A stretch of DNA of 64,000 nt from CAZMGD01 sp964565705. Lineage in GTDB: Bacteria; Actinomycetota; Acidimicrobiia; Acidimicrobiales; Ilumatobacteraceae. The notes below the pieces were generated by a model. It was given only the letters and a program-made list of their open reading frames with translations, was not told where the DNA came from and made no database searches. Position numbers and translations under genes: made by a program. Of the stretch, positions 41,796 to 50,407 are shown one piece after another. Within the stretch, counting starts at the first letter, position 1. Each line of letters opens with the position of its first letter. The DNA is taken from contig CAZMGD010000004.1 of NCBI GenBank assembly GCA_964565705.1, positions 1 through 64,000 of the forward strand, read 5' to 3'.

Positions 41796-43288
41796 AGGCT
41801 GATCGTGAGATCGACGACAGCGCCGTCACCGGGGCGCACCCGGTCGAGGCCGGCTTCCTCGAAGTCAGCGGCGTTGCCCGCGCGCATCTCGATCGTGCCG
41901 CCGAGCTCGGTGGTGACGAGCGTGCGGACGATCGACAGCCCGAGGCCGGTGTCGCTGTTGACGTCGAAGCCGGGTTCCAGGCCGCGCCCGTCGTTGACGA
42001 CGCGGATCTGCATCTTGCCGTCGGCGTTGGTCAGGCGCACGACCACGGTGCCGCCGAGACTGCCCTCGGGGAACCCGTGGTCGACCGCGTTCTGCAGCAG
42101 CTCGGTCAGCACGACCGACAGCGGCGTGGCGATGTTGGCCGGCAGCCGGCCGCCGTCGCCCTGGACGACGAAGCGGATCGGCCGGTCCGGCGACTGCAGC
42201 CCCTCCTCGGCGAGGCGCATCAGCGGGCGGACGATCTCGATGAACGCGACGTCGTCGCCGGGCTCTCGCGACAGCGTCTCGTGGACGAGCGCGATCGTAC
42301 GGATCCGGCGCACGCTCTCGGCCACGGCAGCCTTGGCCTCGGGCGAGGTGAGGCGGCGACCCTGCAGGCGCAGCAGCGACGAGATCGTCTGCAGGTTGTT
42401 CTTCACCCGGTGGTGGATCTCGCGGATCGTCGCGTCCTTGGAGAGCAGCAGCCGGTCGCGGCGGCGCAGCTCGGTGACGTCGCGGATCAGCAGCACCCCA
42501 CCGCTGACCCGCTGGTCGACACCGGTACCGACGACGATCGGGATGCAGCGGGCGAGGAGGGTGACGTCAGCGGTCTGGTCGAACTCCTCGATGACCGGTT
42601 CGCGACGCTCGTAGGCCTGGCGGACCGGGCCCTCGTTGAAGCCGAGCTCGACCAGGGTCTGGCCGCCGGCATTCGAGTTGATGCCGACGCGGTGCAGCGC
42701 CGACACCGCGTTCGGGGAGGCGAACCGCACGCGCGCCGCTTCGTCGAGCACCATCACGCCGTCGCCGACGCGGGGCGCCGCGCTGCTGTCCGCGACCTTG
42801 CCATCGAAGGGGAAGTTGCCCTCGGCGATCATCGCCGCGAACCGCTCGAAGATGCCGAGGTAGGTGCGCTCCAGCTCGCCGGGCTGGCGCCCGGTGCGCG
42901 TGGACCATTCGCGGCTCAGCACGGCGATGACCCGCGTGCCGGCACGCACCGGGATGGCGAGTATCCGGGTGGGCTCGGGGTTGCCCTCCACCTCGATCTC
43001 GCCCTCGACGATCTGGCCGCTCTCGTAGGTGCGGACCAGGACGGGCCGTTCGGTGTCGTTGGCGGTTTCGCCCACCCAGTCGCGGTGGTACAGGGTCTGG
43101 CCGGTGGCCGGGCGGACCTGACCGATGACGAGCCACTGGTCGTCGGTGGTGCGCACGTAGAGCAGCAAGTCGGTGAAGCAGAGGTCAGCGAGCATGCCCC
43201 ACTCACCGACGAGCTGCTGGAGGTGCGCGCTCTCGTCGCGAGTGAGATCCGTGCGCTGCTTGATCAGTTCACCGAGGGTCGTCGCCAT
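41789..43288 (-). CDS. pdtaS: PdtaS-type sensor histidine kinase
   Basis: A 499-residue cytosolic kinase. An N-terminal H_kinase_N/GAF-like domain (residues 1-145) is followed by a PAS domain and a HisKA_2 kinase: H-box EIHHRVKNNLQTISSLLRLQ near residue 290, N-box ELLQNAVDHGF and G-box DTGLGLSIVRTL. The order and length match mycobacterial PdtaS (Rv3220c), which works with an ANTAR-type RNA-binding response regulator PdtaR. No PdtaR gene is in the window. It has no membrane segments. The start at 43288 is the only one giving the full N-domain. Confidence 0.9.
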   Translation of the reverse strand: MATTLGELIKQRTDLTRDESAHLQQLVGEWGMLADLCFTDLLLYVRTTDDQWLVIGQVRPATGQTLYHRDWVGETANDTERPVLVRTYESGQIVEGEIEVEGNPEPTRILAIPVRAGTRVIAVLSREWSTRTGRQPGELERTYLGIFERFAAMIAEGNFPFDGKVADSSAAPRVGDGVMVLDEAARVRFASPNAVSALHRVGINSNAGGQTLVELGFNEGPVRQAYERREPVIEEFDQTADVTLLARCIPIVVGTGVDQRVSGGVLLIRDVTELRRRDRLLLSKDATIREIHHRVKNNLQTISSLLRLQGRRLTSPEAKAAVAESVRRIRTIALVHETLSREPGDDVAFIEIVRPLMRLAEEGLQSPDRPIRFVVQGDGGRLPANIATPLSVVLTELLQNAVDHGFPEGSLGGTVVVRLTNADGKMQIRVVNDGRGLEPGFDVNSDTGLGLSIVRTLVTTELGGTIEMRAGNAADFEEAGLDRVRPGDGAVVDLTISLA

Positions 43289-43312
43289 AGGTATGCAGAG
43301 TCTGCCCCACCT

Positions 43313-44449
43313 TCATCGCCACAGATGCGCACCCAGTGTGAACAGTCCGCTGAGATCGTGCACGTCGGACTCCAGCGCCGGCGCCGTGACGACGACAGGC
43401 GCCAGCCTGGCCAGCTCAGCGCGCCGCTCCGCCTCGCGCTTGGCGACCACGACGATGTCCTGGAAGCCGGTTGCCACCGCCGTCAGCACGTCGCACACCG
43501 TCGCCGCGTCGGCGCCCGCGGACCTCGCCACCTTGCGGATCCACGCGCGGTCGACGACGCCGGCGGCGAGTGCAGATGCGGACTTGGCCGCGCCGCGGTC
43601 GCGCATCGCCGCCGGCAGCATGCGGTTCAGGATCACCGCACCGAGGTCGAGGTGTCGGCGGCTGAGCTCTTCGGCGAAGTACCGGGCCTCGTGCACCGGC
43701 GCCGCCTCCGGGGTGCTGACGACGAGGAACGTGGTGCGGGGGTCGGTCAGCAACGCCTCGACCTCTCGCGACCGGGCGACGAAGCCGGCCTCCATCCTCT
43801 GAAAGAGGGTGAACAGCTCACCGATGTCTTGCAGGAAGCGGGCGCCGAGCACCTTGTCCGCCACCTGGTAGAAGGGCTTCGACGCCATCGTGAACAGGCG
43901 CGAGCGGTACGGAACGGTGATCCAGCGCAAGAGCTTGCTGGCGAAGAAGTCGGCCATCCGGCCCGGCGCGTCGAGCAGGTCGAGCGCGTTGCGGGACGGT
44001 GGCGTGTCGACGATCACGAGGTCGTAGCGGCCGCTGGCGTGCACCTCGTGCAGGCGCTCCATCGCGATGTAGTCGTGGCTGTTGACGAACCGGGCGGTGA
44101 TGTTCTCGTAGAGCGGGTTCGTCAGGAGACCCTCGCGCACGGTCGCGTCCGGCGCGTGGCGACGGATCAGGTCGTCCCAGCCGGCCTTGGTGTCGAGCAT
44201 CGCCGCCCACAGCTCGCCCCGTGCCGATCCCTCCAGCTCGATGCGGGTCTCGGCGTTGCCGAACGCGGCGAGGCCGAGCGCGTTGGCCAGCCGGCGGGCG
44301 GGGTCCACGGTCAGCACCAGCACCTTGCCACCAAGGTGCGTGGCGGCCATCACACCGAGGGCCGCTGCGGTCGTCGTCTTGCCGACACCCCCCGAGCCGC
44401 AGACGATGACCATCTCCCGCGACGCCAGCAGCTCGTCGAGGGCGGGCAT
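43313..44449 (-). CDS. ArsA-family anion-transporting ATPase, BagB-like
   Basis: A 378-residue P-loop ATPase of the SIMIBI class. The deviant Walker A is CGSGGVGKTTTAAALG near residues 17-32, DTPPSRNALDLLDAP is the switch II region, and VVSTPEAAPVHEA the base-binding part. It is the second of a tandem pair, the arrangement known for mycobacterial Rv3679-Rv3680 (BagA-BagB), related to eukaryotic Get3. The start at 44449 overlaps the preceding gene's stop by one base. The role may be protein targeting or stress; arsenite transport is unlikely without an arsB gene. Confidence 0.85.
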   Translation of the reverse strand: MPALDELLASREMVIVCGSGGVGKTTTAAALGVMAATHLGGKVLVLTVDPARRLANALGLAAFGNAETRIELEGSARGELWAAMLDTKAGWDDLIRRHAPDATVREGLLTNPLYENITARFVNSHDYIAMERLHEVHASGRYDLVIVDTPPSRNALDLLDAPGRMADFFASKLLRWITVPYRSRLFTMASKPFYQVADKVLGARFLQDIGELFTLFQRMEAGFVARSREVEALLTDPRTTFLVVSTPEAAPVHEARYFAEELSRRHLDLGAVILNRMLPAAMRDRGAAKSASALAAGVVDRAWIRKVARSAGADAATVCDVLTAVATGFQDIVVVAKREAERRAELARLAPVVVTAPALESDVHDLSGLFTLGAHLWR

Positions 44450-45375
44450 CAGGCGTCGCGCTCGAGTGAGTCGTCGAGGTGCTCAGCCACCTGCTGCACC
44501 GCCCGACGGCCGGTCGCGCGGGTGAACAGCTCGGGCACCTGCAACAGCGGCACGCCGTCGGGCAGGCGTTCGGCGAGGGATGCGAGGTGACCTCCGGCGA
44601 GGTCGCCGCGCGCGAGGGACAACCGGGTGGCCTCCATGACCGTGTGCACCTTCGGCCCGGCGAGCTCGGCCAGGAGTGCGGATGGGTTCGCCGCCTGCAG
44701 CTGCTCGAACACCTCGCACTGGTGCTCGTCGAACAGCTCGGGCATCACGCGGTTGACGATGACGGCGGCGACGTCGACCTCGGTCTGGGTCCGAACCTTG
44801 TCGACGAGGTCGACGGTCTCGTTGACCGGCATCTCCTCCGGGGTGGTCACGACGACGAGCCCGGTGACTGCCGGATCGTCGAGCAGCTCGAGCATCCACT
44901 TCGTCTGGTCGCGGATCAGGCCGACCTTGACCAGCTCGGTGATCGCCCGCGGCGCGTCGATCTGGCCGACGATGTGACCGCTCGCCTCGGCGTCGACGAC
45001 GACGAGGTCGTAGTGGCGCTCGCGCACCTCGTAGCAGAGCTTGCCGACGGCGAGGATCTCCTTCACGCCGGGAGCGGCGTCGGCGACGAAGTCGAACGTG
45101 CGCGCCAGCGGGCCGATGCGGCCGACGAACGGCACGCGGACGAACAGGCGGAGGTACTCGCGCAGCGAGTCCTCCGTGTTCATCGCCATGCCGAACAGCT
45201 CGGCGTTGCCCGGCACGCGGCGGGGCTCGAACTCGAACGGCGGCTGATCGAAGGCGGCGGAGAGCGCGCCCTTCGCATCCATCTCGCAGACGAGTACGCG
45301 GGCGCCGCGCTGGGCAGCCAGTTGGGCGAGTGCAGCCGCGACCGTCGTCTTGCCGACGCCGCCCTTGCCCGTCAC
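44449..45375 (-). CDS. ArsA-family ATPase, BagA-like (start codon uncertain)
   Basis: A 308-residue (minimum) P-loop ATPase paired with the gene above. The Walker A reads TGKGGVGKTTVAAALAQL, with VVVDAEASGHIVGQIDAPRA as switch II. The only standard start, GTG at 45375, cuts off the first beta strand; the codons before it encode RRLLF, which belongs to the fold. Translation probably begins upstream, perhaps at a CTG at 45426, 5 bp after the DUF3107 stop, or a small sequence error hides the start. It is cotranscribed with DUF3107 and the second ATPase. Confidence 0.82.
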   Translation of the reverse strand: MTGKGGVGKTTVAAALAQLAAQRGARVLVCEMDAKGALSAAFDQPPFEFEPRRVPGNAELFGMAMNTEDSLREYLRLFVRVPFVGRIGPLARTFDFVADAAPGVKEILAVGKLCYEVRERHYDLVVVDAEASGHIVGQIDAPRAITELVKVGLIRDQTKWMLELLDDPAVTGLVVVTTPEEMPVNETVDLVDKVRTQTEVDVAAVIVNRVMPELFDEHQCEVFEQLQAANPSALLAELAGPKVHTVMEATRLSLARGDLAGGHLASLAERLPDGVPLLQVPELFTRATGRRAVQQVAEHLDDSLERDA

Positions 45376-45430
45376 GAACAGGAGGCGCCGCGACAGCAGA
45401 TCGCCCGGCAGGTGCCCGGCGGTCAGTGCG

Positions 45431-45664
45431 TCAGCCCCCGAAGCCGATGCGCCGGCCGGCGTCGCCGCCGCCGATCTCGACGTAGGCGATCTTCGCCGCT
45501 GGCACTGCCGTGGTGCGGCCTTTCTTGTCGTCGAGCCACAGCACGTCGACGGCCCCCGACAGCGCTGCTTCGACCTGCTTGCGCACGACCTCGCGGTCGG
45601 CGTCCTCGGCGAGCTCGATGCTCAGCTCACGGGGGGATTGGGTCACGCCAATGCGTACGTCCAC
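45431..45664 (-). CDS. DUF3107 protein
   Basis: A 77-residue actinobacterial protein of PF11305: MDVRIGVTQSPRELSIEL at the start, VLWLDDKKGRTTAVPAAKIA and YVEIGGG near the end. The family's function is unknown. The GTG at 45664 has AGGAG 8 nt upstream. It leads a probable operon with the two ArsA-type ATPases. Confidence 0.9.
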   Translation of the reverse strand: MDVRIGVTQSPRELSIELAEDADREVVRKQVEAALSGAVDVLWLDDKKGRTTAVPAAKIAYVEIGGGDAGRRIGFGG

Positions 45665-45725
45665 TGAAGGATCTCCTGGAGAAGTCGTGCCCCAGCACGG
45701 TACCGGGTCTGGCAGGCCGTTCTGC

Positions 45726-45860
45726 TGGCTCGCTGCGCTCGCTGTCTGCGCCTGAGCTCGCCGACCTCGGCTCGCTTCGCTCGCGGTGGAGTCGGCTGCG
45801 GCGCAGGTTCGTGGCAGCGCTCGCTGTGTCCGGGTAGCTCGCTGCGCTCGCGAAGCCTCG
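45726..45860. repeat. Mosaic intergenic repeat, copy B
   Basis: Blocks gctcgctgcgctcgctgtct and gcgcctgagctcgccgac, then ggctgcggcgcaggttcgtg and gctcgctgcgctcgcgaagc occur in the same order as in the copy at 29846. It fills the 216-bp gap between the guaB stop and the DUF3107 start. Confidence 0.65.
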
Positions 45861-45880
45861 CCGACCCGGCTCCCAGCGAG

Positions 45881-47380
45881 CTATCCACGCTGGTAGTTCG
45901 GCGCTTCCTTCGTGATCGTGACGTCGTGGGGGTGGCTCTCTTCGCGACCGGCGGTCGTGACCCTCATGAACCTCGCTCCGGTGCGCAGTGCCTCGAGCGT
46001 GTCGGCGCCGGCGTAGCCCATGCCGCTGCGGAGACCGCCGACGAGCTGGTGCACGACGTCGCCGATCCGGCCGGCGTAGGGCACCCGGCCCTCGATGCCC
46101 TCGGGAACGAGCTTGTTGGTGCCGGTGCCCGGACCCTGTCCGCTGCCGTAGCGATCGGCGCCGAGGCCCTGCATCGCGCCGAGCGAACCCATTCCCCGGT
46201 ACGTCTTGTAGCGGCGCCCCTCGAACAGCTCCAGCTCGCCCGGCGCCTCGTCGGTGCCGGCCAGCAGCGAGCCGAGCATCACCGTCGTGGCACCGGCAGC
46301 GATCGCCTTCACGAGGTCGCCGCTGTAGGCGATGCCGCCGTCGGCGATCACGGGGATGTCGCGGTGCCGGGCCGCCTGGGCGGCGAAGTAGACGGCAGAA
46401 AGCTGCGGCATGCCGGCGCCGCTGATGACGCGGGTGGTGCAGATCGAGCCGGCGCCGACGCCGACCTTGACCGCGTCCGCACCTGCCTTCGCCAGTGCCT
46501 CCACACCGTCCTCGGTCACGACGTTGCCGGCCACCACGGGCAGGTCGGGCCAGCCGGCCTTGATCCGCTGGATCGCCTTCACCACGCCGGCCGAGTGACC
46601 GTGCGCGGTGTCGATGACGATCGCGTCCACACCCATCGCCGCCAGCGCCTCCGCCCGCGGCTCCAGGTCGTCGCCGACGCCGACCGCAGCGGCGACGCGC
46701 AGGCGGCCGGCGCCGTCCTGGGCCGCGTTCGGGTAGTCCTGCCGCTTCTGGATGTCCTTGACCGTGATCAGCCCGGCGAGGCGTCCGTCCTCGTCGACCA
46801 GCGGCAGCTTCTCGATGCGGTACTGCTGCAGCAGTGCCTTGGCCTGCTCGATCGACGTGCCCACCGCGGCGGTGACGAGATGCTCGGACGTCATGAAGTC
46901 GCGAACAGGCCGGCTCTGGTCGGAAGTCGAACAGAAGCGGATGTCGCGGTTGGTGAGGATCCCGACGAGGCGACCGTCGGCGTCGGTGATCGGCACGCCG
47001 CTGAACCGGAAGCGGGCCATGAGGGCCTCGGCGTCGCCGAGCGCGGCGTCGGCGCGCAGCGTCACCGGGTCGGTGATCATCCCACTCTGGCTGCGCTTCA
47101 CGCGCTGCACCTCGGCGGCCTGATCCTCCACGGTCAGGTTGCGGTGGATGACGCCGATGCCGCCGTGGCGGGCCATCGCGATCGCCGTCGGCGCCTCGGT
47201 GACCTTGTCCATCGCCGCCGACACGACGGGGACGGCGAGCTCGATCTCGCCCGCGAAGCGTGCGGTCAGGTCGACCGCGCCGGGCAGCACCTCGGAGAAG
47301 CCGGGAACGACGACGACGTCGTCGAACGTCAGCGCCTCGTAGTGGTTGAAGAACTGGTCGCGGGTCGGGGTGTCAGGCAT
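45881..47380 (-). CDS. guaB: IMP dehydrogenase
   Basis: A 499-residue enzyme oxidising IMP to XMP with NAD, the first step to guanine nucleotides. The catalytic loop is VGVGAGSICTTRVISGAGMP with the nucleophilic Cys; two CBS domains (about residues 95-215) interrupt the barrel, e.g. MITDPVTLRADAALGDAEAL. The flap MQGLGADRYGSGQ and RVPYAGRIGDVVHQL are also typical. The ATG at 47380 overlaps the purN stop by 8 bp, making guaB the last gene of the purine operon. Confidence 0.96.
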   Translation of the reverse strand: MPDTPTRDQFFNHYEALTFDDVVVVPGFSEVLPGAVDLTARFAGEIELAVPVVSAAMDKVTEAPTAIAMARHGGIGVIHRNLTVEDQAAEVQRVKRSQSGMITDPVTLRADAALGDAEALMARFRFSGVPITDADGRLVGILTNRDIRFCSTSDQSRPVRDFMTSEHLVTAAVGTSIEQAKALLQQYRIEKLPLVDEDGRLAGLITVKDIQKRQDYPNAAQDGAGRLRVAAAVGVGDDLEPRAEALAAMGVDAIVIDTAHGHSAGVVKAIQRIKAGWPDLPVVAGNVVTEDGVEALAKAGADAVKVGVGAGSICTTRVISGAGMPQLSAVYFAAQAARHRDIPVIADGGIAYSGDLVKAIAAGATTVMLGSLLAGTDEAPGELELFEGRRYKTYRGMGSLGAMQGLGADRYGSGQGPGTGTNKLVPEGIEGRVPYAGRIGDVVHQLVGGLRSGMGYAGADTLEALRTGARFMRVTTAGREESHPHDVTITKEAPNYQRG

Positions 47381-47981
47381 GTGCTCGCTCCTTCGTGGCG
47401 ACGAGTGTGGCCAGGGTGCTGACCAGGAGGGTGTGTTCGGTGGTGTGGACGCGGGCGGCGAGCTCGTCGAGGGTCTCGCCATCGTGGATCGGCACCTCGG
47501 CGGTTGCAAGGACGGGACCGTCGTCGACGCCCTCGCCGGGCACGAGGTGCACCATCACGCCGGTGCGGGTGCGCCGCCCGGCCTCGGCTTCGGCATGGGC
47601 CCGCTCGATGGCGTGGGTGCCGGGTAGCTCGCCGGGCAGCGCCGGGTGGAGGTTGACGACGCGGTTCGGGAAGTGGCCGAGGAAGTCCATCGTGAGGATG
47701 CGCATCCAGCCGGCGAGCACGACCCAGTCGGGCCGGGCCTCGCCGACCAGGGCGGCCAGGCGGGTGTCGTAGTCGGTACGAGCCTCGCCGGCTCGGCGTT
47801 CCAGAACGGCGGTGGGCACCCCGGCCGCGGCGGCGCGCTCGAGCGCCGTGACGGCGGGCAGGTTGGACGCGACGAGCACGACGTCCGCGTCGAGCCGACC
47901 CGCCGCCGTTGCGTCGAGGATCGCTTGCAGGTTCGTCCCGCTGCCGCTGACCAGCACCGCCAACCGCGCGCGGGCGTTCAC
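47373..47981 (-). CDS. purN: Phosphoribosylglycinamide formyltransferase PurN
   Basis: A 202-residue folate-dependent GAR transformylase (step 3 of purine synthesis). It has LAVLVSGSGTNLQAILDA at the start, VNLHPALPGELPGTHAIERA with the catalytic His, and TGVMVHLVPGEGVDDGPVLA with the second His/Asp site. The GTG at 47981 fits the family's N-terminus. The 112 bp before it hold a cluster of TCTGTGTGAC motifs. It follows the purD-purM fusion and overlaps guaB by 8 bp. Confidence 0.94.
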   Translation of the reverse strand: MNARARLAVLVSGSGTNLQAILDATAAGRLDADVVLVASNLPAVTALERAAAAGVPTAVLERRAGEARTDYDTRLAALVGEARPDWVVLAGWMRILTMDFLGHFPNRVVNLHPALPGELPGTHAIERAHAEAEAGRRTRTGVMVHLVPGEGVDDGPVLATAEVPIHDGETLDELAARVHTTEHTLLVSTLATLVATKERAHA

Positions 47982-47992
47982 GCGTGTCCGCC

Positions 47993-48085
47993 TCTGTGTG
48001 ACTGGACCGTTCTGTGTGAACCGCGCCACTGGCGACCTGGCTCGCAGCCGTCTGTGTTCACACAGACCCGGGACGTCACACAGAC
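47993..48085. promoter_or_regulatory. Cluster of five tctgtgtgac-type motifs before purN
   Basis: Forward copies at 47993-48002 and 48011-48021, the 18-bp palindrome gtctgtgttcacacagac at 48050-48067 (two half copies), and an inverted copy at 48075-48085. The region separates purDM from purN. It could bind a regulator that adjusts purN-guaB, or fold into nested hairpins, since the first and last copies are exact complements over 10 bp. Confidence 0.55.
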
Positions 48086-48093
48086 CTGGACAC

Positions 48094-50340
48094 TCATGCA
48101 GGTACCAGCTCCACGGTGCGGTCGCCGGCGGTGACCTCGCCGATGATCCAGGTCGGCTCGGCGATCGCCGCCTGGACGCCAGAGGGATCGTCGGTGATCA
48201 CGACCATGCCGATGCCCATGTTGAGCGTGCGGTACAGCTCCTCGGCGGGCATCGCGTTCGCGAGGTCGCGCACGAGCCGGAACAGCGGCGGTACGGGCCA
48301 CGAGCCCAGCTGCACCCGAGCGGCGGTGCCGGGCGGGAGGGCGCGTGGCAGGTTCTCCGGCAGTCCGCCGCCGGTGATGTGGGCCAGCGCCTTGACCGCG
48401 CGGGTGGCGAGCACCGGGGTCAGCAGGTCGAGGTACGAGCGATGCGGTTCCAGCAGCGCGTCGACCAGTGGCCGATCCAGCGGCGCGGGTCGGGCGTCGA
48501 GCGGCAGCCACTGGAACAGGTGGCGCAGCAGCGAGTAGCCATTGGTGTGCGGGCCGTTGCTGGCGATGCCGACCAGGGCGTCGCCGGCGACGATCTCCCG
48601 GGCTGGCAGCAGGTCGCTGCGCTCGACGACGCCGACGAGCGTGCCGGCGATGTCGAACGCGCCGGGCGCGTACACGCCGGGCATCTCGGCCGTCTCGCCA
48701 CCGAGCAGCGCGCATCCTCCTGCGCCGCACGCCTCGGCCATGCCGGCGACGATCTCGGCCACCATCTCCGCCCGGATCTCCGATGCTGCGATGTAATCGA
48801 GGAAGAACAGCGGGCGGGCACCCTGCACGAGGACGTCGTCGATGCAGTGGTTGACGATGTCCATGCCGACGCCGCGGAACCGGCCGGTGCGAGCGGCGAG
48901 CTCCACTTTCGTGCCGACGCCGTCGGTGGATGCGACGAGCACCGGATCTTCCATCGCCGCGATCGCCTTCGCGCTGAACGCGCCGCCGAAGCTGCCGACG
49001 CCGCGCAGCACCGCCGAGCCGTGGGTGGCCTCGACGCTCTCCTTCAGCGACGACACGGCCCGGTTGCCCTCGTCGATGTCGACGCCCGCCGAGGCGTAGC
49101 TCGCCAGTGTGGCCCCCGGCGCCCGCCAGCCGATGTCGCGGCGCACGTGCATCCCGTCGAAGTGGATCCGTCCCATCGCTGCGTACGCGCGGTCGCGGGC
49201 CTCGCCGAGATCGATGCCGACGGCGGTGACGGACAGCACCCGTCCCCCCGCGACCGTCCCGTCCGCCCCGACCGCGGACGGATGCAGCAGCACTGCCTCG
49301 GCTGGACGCCGATTTCGACCTCCAGGAGAGGCAGTCGCCTCGAGGACGAGGGTGGAGGTGAGGTCGGCGGGGGCGCCGTCGACGGTGATCGGGGCGCCGG
49401 TGATCGGGGTCCCGGGATAGCCGGGGGCGGCGGCAACGACCGTGCAGGCCACGCCGGGGCGGGTGGTGATCGCCTGGTCGGCGAGGCGGCCGCGGGTGCA
49501 GGCGAGGGCCAGCGCGGCGATGTCGCTGTCGAGCAGGGACAACACGGCCTGGGCCTCGGGGTCGCCGAAGCGGCAGTTGAACTCGAGGAGACGCGGACCG
49601 TCGGCGGTGAGGATCAGCCCGGCGTACAGCACGCCGACGTAGGGGGTGCCGAGCGCGGCGAAGTGGTCGACGACGGGCTGCACGAACGTCTTGCACAGCT
49701 CGTCGGCCTCGTACGGTACAGGCGCCGGCGCGTATGCGCCCATGCCACCCGTGTTGGGGCCGGTATCGCCCTCGCCGACGCGCTTGTGGTCCTGGGCGAG
49801 CGGCAACGGCCGGGCCGTCTTGCCGTCGCACAGCGCGAGCAGCGAGCACTCGGGGCCGCTGAGCAACTCCTCCAGCACGATCGGCCCGGACGCGCCGAGC
49901 TCGATGATCGCGGTCTCGGTCTCGGCGACGTTGGACGGCACGATCACGCCCTTGCCGGCGGCCAGCCCGTCGAGCTTGACCACCATGACGGCGCTGCCGT
50001 TGGCGCGCCACCACGCCAGGGCGTCAGCGGCCGACGTGTGGCGGGCGTACGCCGGCGACGGGATGCCGAGCCGCTCGGCGAGCGAGCGGGTGAACCCCTT
50101 CGACGTCTCCAGCTGGGCCAGCTCGGCCGTCGGCCCGAAGCACGGGATCCCCGCCGCGGCGCAGCGGTCGGCCACGCCGTCGGCCAGCAGGGCCTCGGGC
50201 CCGACGATGACGAGGTCGGGCGCGCCGTCGCCCAGCAGGTCGTCCAGCGACGCGGCGACGCCGGCGTCGTGCCCGCGCTCGCGCGCGGCACACGCGATCG
50301 CCTGCTCCCGGCCTCCCGACCCGAGCACACCGACCCTCAT
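48094..50340 (-). CDS. purD-purM: Bifunctional GAR synthetase / AIR synthetase (PurD-PurM fusion)
   Basis: A 748-residue fusion in one unbroken frame. Residues 1-400 are PurD: VGVLGSGGREQAIACAARER, ATP-grasp VVKLDGLAAGKGVIVP, DHKRVGEGDTGPNTGGMGAY and LEFNCRFGDPEAQAVL. After a linker of about 8 residues, PurM starts YASAGVDIDEGNRAV and includes VASTDGVGTKVELAA, GGCALLGGETAEMPGVY and AHITGGGLPENLPRAL. It catalyses steps 2 and 5 of purine synthesis. This pairing matches yeast Ade5,7 and the first two parts of animal GART. The ATG at 50340 has GGAGG 7 nt upstream. The PurD part has a short insert (SPGGRNRRPAE) near residue 350. Confidence 0.94.
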   Translation of the reverse strand: MRVGVLGSGGREQAIACAARERGHDAGVAASLDDLLGDGAPDLVIVGPEALLADGVADRCAAAGIPCFGPTAELAQLETSKGFTRSLAERLGIPSPAYARHTSAADALAWWRANGSAVMVVKLDGLAAGKGVIVPSNVAETETAIIELGASGPIVLEELLSGPECSLLALCDGKTARPLPLAQDHKRVGEGDTGPNTGGMGAYAPAPVPYEADELCKTFVQPVVDHFAALGTPYVGVLYAGLILTADGPRLLEFNCRFGDPEAQAVLSLLDSDIAALALACTRGRLADQAITTRPGVACTVVAAAPGYPGTPITGAPITVDGAPADLTSTLVLEATASPGGRNRRPAEAVLLHPSAVGADGTVAGGRVLSVTAVGIDLGEARDRAYAAMGRIHFDGMHVRRDIGWRAPGATLASYASAGVDIDEGNRAVSSLKESVEATHGSAVLRGVGSFGGAFSAKAIAAMEDPVLVASTDGVGTKVELAARTGRFRGVGMDIVNHCIDDVLVQGARPLFFLDYIAASEIRAEMVAEIVAGMAEACGAGGCALLGGETAEMPGVYAPGAFDIAGTLVGVVERSDLLPAREIVAGDALVGIASNGPHTNGYSLLRHLFQWLPLDARPAPLDRPLVDALLEPHRSYLDLLTPVLATRAVKALAHITGGGLPENLPRALPPGTAARVQLGSWPVPPLFRLVRDLANAMPAEELYRTLNMGIGMVVITDDPSGVQAAIAEPTWIIGEVTAGDRTVELVPA

Positions 50341-50358
50341 CGCCCGACCTCCGGGCCC

Positions 50359-50405
50359 GCATGGGCGCGCAACCCAGCGGAAAGCGGAAGCCGCCGCACC
50401 CATGC
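50359..50405. promoter_or_regulatory. Inverted repeat gcatggg ... cccatgc between purF and purDM
   Basis: Arms at 50359-50365 and 50399-50405 enclose smaller gcgg/ccgc arms in the 67-bp gap between the purF stop and the purDM start, the widest gap of the operon after the one before purN. The hairpin could attenuate or stabilise the transcript. Confidence 0.35.
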
Positions 50406-50407
50406 GG

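Noticed and set aside
41561..44590. A 1009-codon plus-strand frame opposite pdtaS and the BagB-like gene
   Set aside because: It is the mirror of conserved minus-strand genes with intact kinase and P-loop motifs; its own translation has no recognisable domain.
43313..45375. Arsenic-resistance ATPases
   Set aside because: The twin ATPases belong to the ArsA family, but there is no arsB, arsC or arsR gene nearby and the tandem layout fits the Bag pair better.
47993..48085. CRISPR-like repeats near purN
   Set aside because: Repeats are 10 bp, in both orientations and unevenly spaced; there are no spacers of constant length and no cas genes.
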